Position numbers and translations under genes: made by a program
Shown: positions 50,079-58,223 of the stretch, piece by piece
How the letters are laid out: the number at the start of each line of letters is the position of its first letter
Position numbering within the stretch: the stretch's first letter is position 1
Source: Streptomyces sp. SA15
GTDB taxonomy: Bacteria > Actinomycetota > Actinomycetes > Streptomycetales > Streptomycetaceae
Direction: 5' to 3'
NCBI RefSeq assembly: GCF_002291145.1
Contig: NZ_NTGE01000221.1
Location: 1-64,000, forward strand
DNA length: 64,000 nucleotides
The notes under the pieces: generated by a model
The model's input: only the letters and a program-made list of their open reading frames with translations
Told to the model about the DNA's origin: nothing
Databases searched by the model: none

Positions 50079-50113
50079 AGGTCAACCTTCAGGCTGAATG
50101 CCCGAATTGGGCA
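50077..50113 (+). terminator. Two small inverted repeats after the NYN gene
   Basis: GAAGGT-CA-ACCTTC (50077-50090) overlaps the stop codon and TGCCC-GAATT-GGGCA (50099-50113) follows. Weak terminator candidates. The remaining gap to 50287 is unusually AT-rich for this genome and must hold the promoter of the next gene. Confidence 0.4.
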
Positions 50114-50287
50114 CACTGTCACGCAACGTAGCGTCAACCTGGCATCACTTCATGTGAGTTGAGTGCAAAGAATGGATGGTGTGACTAGATTTTGCTTCTG
50201 AGGATTTGATCCGATCACAACTTGGTCACTAGGGTCTGCCTTCGAACCTCAGAGCGGGTGATCACTCAGAAGAAGGAGTTCACCTCC

Positions 50288-51322
50288 GTGGCGTCCCATC
50301 GTCGACCCAAGCAGCCCAGTCGCGCACGTGTGACCGTGCTGACCACCGCAGCCGCCGCTGCCGTGGCCCTGACCTCGCAGGCGGCCAACGCCGCGCCGAG
50401 CGAGAAGCCGAGCAAGGACGAGGTCAAGGCCAAGGTCGACAAGCTGTACGAAGAGGCGGAGCAGGCCACCGAGAAGTTCAACGGGGCCAAGGAGAAGCAG
50501 GAGAAGCTCCAGAAGGAGATCTCCACCATCCAGGACAACGTCGCCCGCGGCCAGGCGGAGCTCAACGAGCTGCGCGACAGCATGGGCCTCGCGGCCGCCG
50601 CCCAGTACCGCACGGGCAGCATCGACTCCTCGGTCCAGCTGTTCCTGTCCTCCGACCCGGACGACTACCTGGACAAGGCGTCCACCATGGACCAGCTGAG
50701 CGCTCAGCAGGTCGACGCGCTGAAGAAGATCCAGGAGAAGCAGCGCGAGCTCGCCCAGGACCGCTCCGAGGCCGCCGAGAAGCTCAAGGACCTCGCCTCC
50801 ACCCGCACCGAACTGGGCAAGAAGAAGAAGGAAGTCCAGGGCAAGCTGGCCCAGGCGCAGAAGCTGCTCAACACCCTGACCGCGCGGGAGAAGGCCGCAC
50901 TCGCCGCCGAGCAGGCCAGCGCCAGCAACGAGAGCGCGGGCGAGGCCCTCGGCGCCGGCGCCGGCTCCGGACGGGCCGGCGCGGCCTACGCGTGGGCACA
51001 GAGCCAGCTCGGCAAGCCCTACGTCTACGGTGCCACCGGCATGAGCTCCTACGACTGCTCGGGCCTCACCTCCCGGGCGTACGCGGCGGCCGGCGTCTCC
51101 ATCCCGCGCACCTCGCAGGCGCAGGCCGGCATCGGCACCAAGATCTACTCGGTCAGCCAGCTCAAGGTCGGCGACCTGGTGTTCTTCTTCAACGACCTGC
51201 ACCACGTCGGCCTCTACGCGGGCAACGGCCAGATCATCCACGCGCCGCGCACGGGCACGGTCGTCCGCTACGAGTCGATGGGCACCGTCGGCGGCCCGTT
51301 CATGTTCGGTGTCCGCGTCTGA
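50288..51322 (+). CDS. Secreted NlpC/P60 peptidoglycan endopeptidase
   Basis: 344 residues from GTG 50288 with AAGGAG 9 nt upstream. Signal peptide ends near AANAAPSEK. A long coiled coil (residues about 40-200, RipC-like) precedes the NlpC/P60 catalytic domain with Cys in SSYDCSGLTSRAYA, His in DLHHVGLYAG and a third polar site in QIIHAPRTG. Cuts D-Glu to diamino acid bonds of stem peptides during growth or septation. The mycobacterial homologue Rv2190c lies in the same block. Tandem paralogue follows. Confidence 0.94.
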   Translation: MASHRRPKQPSRARVTVLTTAAAAAVALTSQAANAAPSEKPSKDEVKAKVDKLYEEAEQATEKFNGAKEKQEKLQKEISTIQDNVARGQAELNELRDSMGLAAAAQYRTGSIDSSVQLFLSSDPDDYLDKASTMDQLSAQQVDALKKIQEKQRELAQDRSEAAEKLKDLASTRTELGKKKKEVQGKLAQAQKLLNTLTAREKAALAAEQASASNESAGEALGAGAGSGRAGAAYAWAQSQLGKPYVYGATGMSSYDCSGLTSRAYAAAGVSIPRTSQAQAGIGTKIYSVSQLKVGDLVFFFNDLHHVGLYAGNGQIIHAPRTGTVVRYESMGTVGGPFMFGVRV

Positions 51323-51420
51323 GGTGTTCGCGTCCGGTCCCTCGGCCTCCTGAGGAACCCTGAAGATCAACACGCCGTGCCGCCCGAACGGGCGAATCGC
51401 GGCAACGTGAAAATGACTCC

Positions 51421-51456
51421 ACGCCCCGCCGGTGACCTGCGTCAGCGGCGGGGCGT
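51421..51456 (+). terminator. Terminator between the two NlpC/P60 genes
   Basis: Perfect 11-bp stem ACGCCCCGCCG (51421-51431) / CGGCGGGGCGT (51446-51456), 14-nt loop, followed by CACGTTGTGTG. Confidence 0.8.
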
Positions 51457-51575
51457 CACGTTGTGTGCTCACGGAGGTCGTTGGTCGGCGTCCCCTAGCG
51501 GGGCTACTGTCTGCCGCGTTTCCCTCACCGAGGGGAGACAGTCCTCGTCCGCCAGCGGAAGGAGCGCGGCTTCCC

Positions 51576-52595
51576 GTGGGGTCCCATCGCCGCCTTGCAC
51601 AGTCCGGGTTCGACCGGGGGGCCACCGCCCTCTGCGTCCTGTCAGCCGCCGCCGCGGCCCTCGGGGTCGTGCCGGCCACGTCGGCGGTGGCCGCGCCGCA
51701 CGACGACACCCGCGCCGAGGTGGACCGCCTCTACGAAGAGGCCGAGAAGGCGACCGAGGCCTACAACAAGGCCGACGAACGCGCCGGTTCGCTGCGCAAG
51801 GAGGTCAGCGGCGCCCAGGACCGGATCGCCCGCCAGCAGGAGCGCATCAACTCCATGCGGGACGCGCTCGGTTCGCTGGCCGGCGCCCAGTACCGCTCCG
51901 GCGGACTCGACCCCTCCCTGGCGCTGCTGTTCTCCGACGACCCGGAGGACTACCTCGACAAGGCCGCCGTCCTCGACCGGATCGGCGTCCACCAGGCCGG
52001 GGAGCTCAAGGACCTCCAGCAGGCCATGCGCGACCTCGCCCAGGACCGCTCCGAGGCGGCCCGGAAACTGGGCGAACTGGAGAAGAGCCGCAAGGCCGTC
52101 GCCTCCCACAAGCGGACCGTCGAGAAGAAGCTGGCCAAGGCGCGCCGACTGCTCAACGCCTTGCCGTCCGCGGAGCGCGCCGCCTACGACCGGGCCTCCC
52201 GCTCCGGCCGCTCCGACCTGCCGGACCTCGGGGGCGACGTCCCGTCCTCGGAGCGTGCCGCCGCCGCCGTGGCCGCCGCCCAGTCCGCGCTCGGCAGGCC
52301 CTACGTCTGGGGCGCCAACGGCCCCTACGGCTTCGACTGTTCGGGCCTGACGCAGTGGGCGTACTCGCAGGCCGGCGTCGCCATCCCGCGCACCTCGCAG
52401 GCCCAGCGCTTCGCCGGCCGCCAGGTCCCGCTCTCCCAGGCCCAGCCCGGCGACCTGGTCACCTACCGGTCCGACGCCAGCCATGTCGGGATGTACGCAG
52501 GCAACGGCCAGGTGATCCACGCGCCCTACCCCGGAGCGCCCGTGCGCTACGACCCGGTGGGCATGATGCCGGGGGCGACGGTGACAAGGGTCTGA
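51576..52595 (+). CDS. Second secreted NlpC/P60 endopeptidase (tandem paralogue)
   Basis: 339 residues from GTG 51576 (GGAAGGAG about 12 nt upstream). Same plan as the preceding gene: signal peptide, coiled coil starting DTRAEVDRLYEEAEKATEAYNKAD, catalytic domain with FDCSGLTQWAYSQAG, SHVGMYAG and QVIHAPYPG. It shares phrases such as AIPRTSQAQ and LAQDRSEAA with its neighbour, so the pair arose by duplication. A terminator separates them, so they are regulated independently. Confidence 0.93.
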   Translation: MGSHRRLAQSGFDRGATALCVLSAAAAALGVVPATSAVAAPHDDTRAEVDRLYEEAEKATEAYNKADERAGSLRKEVSGAQDRIARQQERINSMRDALGSLAGAQYRSGGLDPSLALLFSDDPEDYLDKAAVLDRIGVHQAGELKDLQQAMRDLAQDRSEAARKLGELEKSRKAVASHKRTVEKKLAKARRLLNALPSAERAAYDRASRSGRSDLPDLGGDVPSSERAAAAVAAAQSALGRPYVWGANGPYGFDCSGLTQWAYSQAGVAIPRTSQAQRFAGRQVPLSQAQPGDLVTYRSDASHVGMYAGNGQVIHAPYPGAPVRYDPVGMMPGATVTRV

Positions 52596-52628
52596 CCAGG
52601 GCGCCCGCGCGGCCGTACGATCGGGGGC

Positions 52629-54053
52629 GTGGCTAGGCCCTGTCGTCAAATTCCCGCCTGCCGCGCGAGGCCATGCACGCTCCCCCACTGCCTTAAGGGC
52701 GTGGGAGGTGCCCCCACTCGCCGCACCGGGCGCAGACCCACGTACAACCAGTACGAGGGCCTGCGCCCGGCACGCCGAGAGCACGCACCTACGCGGACAT
52801 CGGCCGCTGCCGCGGCGGGCGCGCGGCCCGCCCTTCGGGCGGACGACGGGAATTTGACGACAGGGCCTAGTCGAGGGCGGGCGTCGGGACGCGCTGTCGT
52901 GGCGTTGTGTCTGTTGTTGCTGGTCGCCCTGGTGGGCTGCGGGCAGAAGCCCGCCACCGACAGCGCGAAGGCCGACGTACAGCGGGTTCTCGACCGGCGG
53001 GCGGTCGCGGTCCTCGACCGGGACGAGGTGGCGTTCGTACGGACGGGCGCGCTGAGCTGGTTCGAGAACCTCAGCGCGGTGCCGCTCGCCCACTGGTCCT
53101 ACCGCGTCACCGCCCTGCGCCGCACCGGCGACACCGCCACCGCCGACGCCGAGCTCAGCTACCGCGTCCAGGGCTACGACCGGGCGCCCGTCACCGTCGG
53201 CCGCACGCTGGACCTCTCCCTGGACGCGGGCGGGCGGTGGTACGTGGACGCCGAGCGGCCCGCGAAGAAGGCCGCCCAGCAGTTGTGGGACCAGGGCGAG
53301 GTGAACGTCGTCCGCGGTGAGCACAGCCTCGTCCTGGGCGTCGGGCAGTCCGGCGAGGGGCTCCGCTCCTACGCGGACCTGGCGGACCGCGCGGTGCCGG
53401 CCGTGTCGGACGCGTGGGGCACGGACTGGCCCCGGCGCGTCGTCGTCCTCGTCCCGAGGTCGCTGGAGGGGATGGCGGGGCTGCTCGCCTCGCCCGCGTC
53501 CTCGTACCGCGGGATCGCGGCGGTCACCACCGGGGAGACGGGAGCGGTGCGGGCGCCCGCAGACCGGATCACCGTCAACCCGGACGCGTACGGCCTCCTC
53601 GGCGCCCTCGGCAAACAGGTCGTGCTCACCCACGAGACGACCCATGTCGCCACCCGTACCGCCACGACCCCGGCGACGCCCCTGTGGCTGTCCGAGGGGT
53701 ACGCGGACTGGGTCGGCTACCGCGGCACCGGTCGGACAGCGGCCGAGGCCGCGCCGGAGCTGGCCGAGGCCGTGACCGAGGGGAAGGCGCCGACCGCCCT
53801 GCCGTCCGACCGGGACTTCGGCTTCAGCGGCGACGCGAGCGAGCTGGCGCGGGCGTACGAGGGCGGCTGGATGGCCTGCCGGATGATCGCCGAGCGCTGG
53901 GGCGAGGTGCGCCTCGGCGAGTTCTACCTGGCCGTGGGCGCGCACGAGCAGCGGGAGGGCGCGGTCGAGGAGGCCATGGAGAAGGTGCTCGGCACGACGC
54001 CGGCGGTCTTCACCGCGCAGTGGCGGGACTATCTGCGGGGTCAGCTGGGCTGA
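52629..54053 (+). CDS. Lipoprotein metalloprotease with a MITE inserted in its 5' end
   Basis: Open frame of 474 codons from GTG 52629. Codons 3-80 are a 230-bp inverted-repeat element plus its target duplication. Removing the 234 bp joins GTG GCT AG to T CGA in the same frame and gives the natural start SRGRASGRAVVALCLLLLV with lipobox VGC. An internal GTG (52899) right before the signal peptide may now be used. The mature protein has a gluzincin-type zinc site, LTHETTHVA with downstream LSEGYADW, so it is a probable extracellular metallopeptidase. Whether the inserted form is still exported is unknown. Its 3' end overlaps the GT87 gene by 44 bp. Confidence 0.8.
   Translation: MARPCRQIPACRARPCTLPHCLKGVGGAPTRRTGRRPTYNQYEGLRPARREHAPTRTSAAAAAGARPALRADDGNLTTGPSRGRASGRAVVALCLLLLVALVGCGQKPATDSAKADVQRVLDRRAVAVLDRDEVAFVRTGALSWFENLSAVPLAHWSYRVTALRRTGDTATADAELSYRVQGYDRAPVTVGRTLDLSLDAGGRWYVDAERPAKKAAQQLWDQGEVNVVRGEHSLVLGVGQSGEGLRSYADLADRAVPAVSDAWGTDWPRRVVVLVPRSLEGMAGLLASPASSYRGIAAVTTGETGAVRAPADRITVNPDAYGLLGALGKQVVLTHETTHVATRTATTPATPLWLSEGYADWVGYRGTGRTAAEAAPELAEAVTEGKAPTALPSDRDFGFSGDASELARAYEGGWMACRMIAERWGEVRLGEFYLAVGAHEQREGAVEEAMEKVLGTTPAVFTAQWRDYLRGQLG
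52637..52866. mobile_element. 230-bp MITE with perfect 20-bp terminal inverted repeats
   Basis: Left end GCCCTGTCGTCAAATTCCCG (52637-52656) is exactly complementary to 52847-52866. The element is flanked by CTAG on both sides (52633-52636 and 52867-52870), a 4-bp target duplication of the kind made by IS5-group transposases (knowledge). It carries no transposase. Inside is a 10-bp inverted repeat CCGGGCGCAG/CTGCGCCCGG (52726-52735, 52761-52770). It sits in the 5' coding end of the metalloprotease gene. Confidence 0.92.
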
Positions 54054-55260
54054 TGGAGTCGGGCGACGGCCTGCTTTGCGAGGACCGTGCCGGCACCGTC
54101 GCGCGCCACAGTGCGCGGGCCCCGATGACGGTGGCGAGGACCAGCAGGCCATTGCGGACGAAGAGCAGGGTGATGCCGAGCGGGTCGCTGGAGACGACGT
54201 GCGCGAACCAGAGCGGGAACTCCAGGACCGTCACGAAGCACGCCGCCAGCACCAGGCCGACCGGCAGACCCATCCGGCTGCTCCGGAAGCCCAGGCAGAC
54301 CGCCGCCAGGCCGACCAGCCACACCATGTACTGCGGGCTGATGACCCGGCTGGTGGTGGTGAACATCAGCACCCCCACGAACGCCGCGTCGGCCATCGTG
54401 TGCGCCTCGAACCTCCTTGCCATCAGCCGCCACACCAGCAGCCAGCCGAAGGCCATGCCGGTCAACGCCAGCGCGGCCGTGCTCACGACGTTCACCCACG
54501 GGCCGAGGAACTCGACCGAGCCGTAGTTCAGCAGCACCTCGCCGTCCCAGCCGAAGTGCCGGGCCACATGGAAGACCAGCGCGCCCAGCGACTCCACCTC
54601 GGTGCCCCGGTCGCGCTGGAAGGTCAGGAAGGCGAAGGCGCCGGGCATGGCGAGGGCGAACAGCCCGGCCACCACGACGACGGTCACCGCCGCCGAGGCC
54701 CAGGCGTCGCGCCTGCGGGCGGCCAGGAGCAGCAGGGCCGGCCACACCTTCAGCAGCGCCCCGAAGGCCGCCAGCGCGCCCATCACCCGGGGGTGCCGGG
54801 CGCCCGCGAGGAGTGCGGCGACCGCCACGGCGGTGACCATCACGTCGTAGCGCGCGTACACCGTCGGTCCGAGCAGCGGGACGCCCGCCACCCACACCCA
54901 GGCCCCGCGCGGTGTCCGGCCCGGGCGCCGGCCCGCGGACAGCAGCAGGACGAGGACGGCCAGGTCGGCGAGGAACGCGAGGACGAAGAACGCCGAGGCG
55001 TACTCCAGGCCGGGCAGCAGGGCGGGGGAGAGGATCGCGAGGGCGGCGGCGGGCGGATACTGCCAGGTCACGTCGTCGAGCGGGAAGGTGCCGGTGCGCA
55101 GCACCTCGTACCAGCCCTGGTAGATGACGGACACGTCGCCGGTGACGTCCGGCCCCGGGAAGACGTACACCTTGAAGACGAAGAGGAGGAGCAGCAGCCT
55201 GGTCACGCCCCAGGTCGGCAGCAGCCACGTCAGTGACCGCCTCGCGCCCGTCGTCTCCAC
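54010..55260 (-). CDS. GT87-type (DUF2029) mannosyltransferase-like membrane protein
   Basis: 416 residues from GTG 55258-55260 with AGGGGATC upstream. About ten membrane helices; the first external loop has the acidic pair of GT-C enzymes (PGPDVTGDVSVIYQG) followed by DDVTWQYPPAA. Late SRVISPQYMVWL is typical of GT87. In mycobacteria such polyprenyl-phosphomannose-dependent enzymes elongate phosphatidylinositol mannosides and lipomannan. The PimB'-like gene starting 122 bp away in the other direction supports a similar lipid-mannoside role. Confidence 0.85.
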   Translation of the reverse strand: METTGARRSLTWLLPTWGVTRLLLLLFVFKVYVFPGPDVTGDVSVIYQGWYEVLRTGTFPLDDVTWQYPPAAALAILSPALLPGLEYASAFFVLAFLADLAVLVLLLSAGRRPGRTPRGAWVWVAGVPLLGPTVYARYDVMVTAVAVAALLAGARHPRVMGALAAFGALLKVWPALLLLAARRRDAWASAAVTVVVVAGLFALAMPGAFAFLTFQRDRGTEVESLGALVFHVARHFGWDGEVLLNYGSVEFLGPWVNVVSTAALALTGMAFGWLLVWRLMARRFEAHTMADAAFVGVLMFTTTSRVISPQYMVWLVGLAAVCLGFRSSRMGLPVGLVLAACFVTVLEFPLWFAHVVSSDPLGITLLFVRNGLLVLATVIGARALWRATVPARSSQSRPSPDSISPADPADSPATAR

Positions 55261-55381
55261 GTGATCCCCTGCCGTTCGATTCCCGCCTTGAGGAGAACAT
55301 GATGTCCCGCACCGCTGTGAGCCTGCCACAGACACGGCCGTGCCCCCGTTGTGAGCAGCCCGTTCGATAGGGTCGGCGGCG

Positions 55382-56524
55382 ATGCACAAGACCCTCATCG
55401 TGACCAACGACTTTCCCCCCCGGCCGGGCGGCATCCAGGCGTTCCTGCACAACATGGCGCTGCGGCTCGACCCGGAACGCCTGGTCGTCTACGCCTCCAC
55501 CTGGAAGCGCGGCCGGGAGGGCGTCGAGGCCACCGCCGCCTTCGACGCCGAGCAGCCCTTCACCGTCGTACGGGACTCCACGACGATGCTGCTGCCGACG
55601 CCCGCGGCGACCCGGCGGGCCGTCGGACTGCTGCGGGAGCACGGCTGCACGTCGGTGTGGTTCGGGGCGGCGGCGCCGCTCGGGCTGATGGCACCGGCGC
55701 TGCGGAAGGCGGGTGCCGAGCGGCTGGTGGCGACGACCCACGGGCACGAGGCCGGGTGGGCGCAGCTGCCCGCCGCGCGTCAACTGCTGTGCCGGATCGG
55801 GGAGTCCACGGACACGATCACCTACCTGGGCGAGTACACGCGCTCGCGGATCGCCGCCGTGCTGACTCCGGAGGCGGCCGCGCGGATGGTGCAGCTGCCG
55901 CCGGGGGTCGACGAGAAGACCTTCCACTCCGGTTCGGGCGGCGACGAGGTGCGGGCGCGCCTCGGGCTGACCGAGCGGCCGGTGGTCGTGTGCGTCTCGC
56001 GGCTCGTACCGCGCAAGGGCCAGGACACGCTGATCCTGGCGATGCCCCGGATCCTGGCCGCCGAGCCGGAGACCGTGCTGCTGATCGTCGGCGGCGGGCC
56101 CTACGAGAAGGACCTGCGCAAGCTGGCGCACGACACGGGGGTCGCCGGCTCCGTCCGCTTCACCGGCGCGGTGCCCTGGTCCGAGCTGCCCGCGCACTAC
56201 GGCGCCGGGGACGTGTTCGCGATGCCGTGCCGGACGCGCAGGGGCGGGCTGGACGTCGAGGGGCTCGGGATCGTGTACCTGGAGGCCTCCGCGACCGGGC
56301 TGCCCGTCGTCGCCGGCGACTCCGGCGGAGCCCCGGACGCGGTCCTCGACGGCGAGACAGGCTGGGTGGTGCGCGGCGGCTCCGCCGGGGAGGCCGCCGA
56401 CCGGATCCTCGCCCTGCTCGGGGACGCCGAGCTGCGCCGGCGGATGGGGGAGCGGGGGCGGGAGTGGGTCGAGGAGAAGTGGCGGTGGGACCTGCTGGCG
56501 GAGAAGCTGAAGACATTGCTGTAG
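55382..56524 (+). CDS. pimB: GT4 mannosyltransferase, PimB'-like
   Basis: 380 residues from ATG 55382, possibly leaderless (TAGGGT 8 bp upstream). Close throughout to M. tuberculosis PimB' (Rv2188c) as remembered: TLIVTNDFPPRPGGIQ, VWFGAAAPL, STHGHE-like TTHGHEAGW, CVSRLVPRKGQDTL, VGGGPYEKDLRKLAHD, FAMPCRTR and GLGIVYLEASATGLPVV. Transfers mannose from GDP-mannose to phosphatidylinositol monomannoside at the inner membrane face. Family and donor type are firm; the acceptor is inferred from that similarity. Confidence 0.9.
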   Translation: MHKTLIVTNDFPPRPGGIQAFLHNMALRLDPERLVVYASTWKRGREGVEATAAFDAEQPFTVVRDSTTMLLPTPAATRRAVGLLREHGCTSVWFGAAAPLGLMAPALRKAGAERLVATTHGHEAGWAQLPAARQLLCRIGESTDTITYLGEYTRSRIAAVLTPEAAARMVQLPPGVDEKTFHSGSGGDEVRARLGLTERPVVVCVSRLVPRKGQDTLILAMPRILAAEPETVLLIVGGGPYEKDLRKLAHDTGVAGSVRFTGAVPWSELPAHYGAGDVFAMPCRTRRGGLDVEGLGIVYLEASATGLPVVAGDSGGAPDAVLDGETGWVVRGGSAGEAADRILALLGDAELRRRMGERGREWVEEKWRWDLLAEKLKTLL

Positions 56525-56562
56525 CGGAAGTTCGGCGGAAGTTCTGGCCGGACCGAGATAAT
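56524..56562 (+). promoter_or_regulatory. Direct repeat and -10 before the cholesterol oxidase gene
   Basis: GCGGAAGTTC occurs twice (56524-56533 and 56535-56544), one helical turn apart, followed by GATAAT (56557-56562). The repeats cover the -35 position, as an activator site or sigma-factor recognition region would. Confidence 0.45.
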
Positions 56563-56579
56563 CCGCCGATGCTGCCCCC

Positions 56580-58211
56580 ATGACAGCAGAACTGATGCAG
56601 CGTCAGCTGACGAGACGTCAAATCTTGGGCATGGTGGCCCTTCAGACCGCCGCCGCGTCCGGTCTCACCCGCATCGGTCTCCAGACGGCCTCGGGCGCCG
56701 AACTCGCCGCCGTCGACAACGCGCCCGCCATCGTGGTCGGTTCGGGATACGGCGGTGCCGTCGCCGCCCTCCGCCTCGGCCAGGCCGGCATCCGTACCCT
56801 CGTGATCGAGATGGGCCGCGCCTGGAACACGCCCGGCCCAGACGGCAAGGTCTTCTGCACCACCAGCGCCCCGGACCAGCGGTCCATGTGGTTCCGCACC
56901 CGCACCGAGGCTCCACTGGCCACCTTCCTGTGGCTGGACGTCGTCAACAGGGACATCAGCCCCTACCCCGGCGTCCTGGACCGGGTGCGCTTCGACGCCA
57001 TGTCCGTCTACGTCGGCCGGGGCGTCGGCGGCGGCTCGCTGGTCAACGGGGCGATGGCGGTGACCCCGCCGCGGTCGTACTTCGCCGAGCAGTTCCCGAC
57101 CGTGGACGCGGCCGAGATGTACGGCACGTACTTCCCGCGCGCCCGCTCCATGCTCGGCGTCAACAATGTCGACCCGAGTTGGTTCGAGTCGACCGAGTGG
57201 TACCGGTTCTCCCGGATCTCCCGGAAGCACGCGGCGAACACCGGCCTGAGGACCACCTTCGTCCCCAGCGTCTACGACTTCGCGTACATGCAGCGCGAGG
57301 CGGCCGGTACGGCGACCAGGTCCGCGCTCGGCGCCGAGGTGATCTACGGCAACAACCACGGCAAGCGCAGCCTCGACAAGACATACCTCGCCTCGGCGCT
57401 CGGCACCGGGAACGTCACCATCCACACCATGGAGAAGGTGAGGGACATCAGCCGGGCGAGCGACGGGACGTACGTCCTGACCGCCGACCGGATCGACCTC
57501 ACCGGCAAGGTCGTCGAGACCAAGCAGTACGGCTGCACGTACCTCTTCCTCGGCGGCGGCAGCCTCGGTACCACCGAACTCCTCGTGCGGGCACGGGAGA
57601 CGGGCACGCTCCCCGCCCTGAACGCGAGCGTCGGCACGGGCTGGGGGACCAACGGGAACGTGATGCTCGGGCGGGCCAACCACCTGTGGGACACGGTCGG
57701 GGAGAACCAGTCCACCATGCCGGTCATGGGCATCGACGACTGGGCCAACCCCGCCAACCCCGTCTTCGCCGAGATCGCCCCGCTGCCGACGGGACTGGAG
57801 CACTGGGTCAGTCTCTATCTGGCGATCACCAAGAATCCGGAGCGGGCCGCGTTCTCGTACGCGAACGGCTCCATGAAGCTGGGCTGGTCCGCCGCCCAGA
57901 GCGCGGTCTCCGTCGGCATGGCCAAGAAGCTCTTCGACCGGATCAACTCGGCCAACTCCACCATCTACCGGTACGACCTCTTCGGCTCGTCCAACAAGGT
58001 CTTCGCCGACGACTTCACCTACCACCCCCTGGGCGGCTGCGTGTTGGGCAGGGCGACCGACGACTACGGCCGGGTGAAGGGGTATTCCAAGCTGTACGTC
58101 ACCGACGGCTCGCTCGTGCCCGGGTCGATCGGCGTGAACCCGTTCGTGACGATCACCGCGCTCGCCGAACGGACGATGGCGCGGGTCCTCGCCGAGGACA
58201 CCGCGCCATAG
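56580..58211 (+). CDS. Tat-exported cholesterol oxidase-type GMC oxidoreductase
   Basis: 543 residues from ATG 56580. Twin-arginine signal in QLTRRQILGMVAL. FAD-binding GxGxxG in VVGSGYGGAVAALRLG, then GGGSLVNGAM, the active-site region FTYHPLGGCVLGRATD and the C-terminal VTDGSLVPGSIGVNPFVTITALAER, all characteristic of class I cholesterol/3-beta-hydroxysteroid oxidases. Uses O2 to oxidise sterols outside the cell. It separates the PimB'- and FadD15-like genes, which are close neighbours in mycobacteria, so it appears to be a later insertion. Confidence 0.92.
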   Translation: MTAELMQRQLTRRQILGMVALQTAAASGLTRIGLQTASGAELAAVDNAPAIVVGSGYGGAVAALRLGQAGIRTLVIEMGRAWNTPGPDGKVFCTTSAPDQRSMWFRTRTEAPLATFLWLDVVNRDISPYPGVLDRVRFDAMSVYVGRGVGGGSLVNGAMAVTPPRSYFAEQFPTVDAAEMYGTYFPRARSMLGVNNVDPSWFESTEWYRFSRISRKHAANTGLRTTFVPSVYDFAYMQREAAGTATRSALGAEVIYGNNHGKRSLDKTYLASALGTGNVTIHTMEKVRDISRASDGTYVLTADRIDLTGKVVETKQYGCTYLFLGGGSLGTTELLVRARETGTLPALNASVGTGWGTNGNVMLGRANHLWDTVGENQSTMPVMGIDDWANPANPVFAEIAPLPTGLEHWVSLYLAITKNPERAAFSYANGSMKLGWSAAQSAVSVGMAKKLFDRINSANSTIYRYDLFGSSNKVFADDFTYHPLGGCVLGRATDDYGRVKGYSKLYVTDGSLVPGSIGVNPFVTITALAERTMARVLAEDTAP

Positions 58212-58223
58212 TCGACCGGTGCG

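Noticed and set aside
50114..50287. Possible c-di-AMP riboswitch before the first NlpC/P60 gene
   Set aside because: Streptomyces wall hydrolase genes often carry one, but I could not find the conserved core motifs here; a covariance search would decide.
52637..52866. Full insertion sequence
   Set aside because: The element is only 230 bp and encodes no transposase, so it is a non-autonomous MITE.
51642..54152. An 836-codon minus-strand open frame
   Set aside because: Shadow of the second NlpC/P60 gene, the MITE and the metalloprotease gene; composition is low-complexity and no domain is seen.
55369..55382. TAGGGT as a firm -10 for the PimB'-like gene
   Set aside because: Spacing to the nearest TTGTGA is only about 13 bp, so I mention it only as a possible leaderless promoter.
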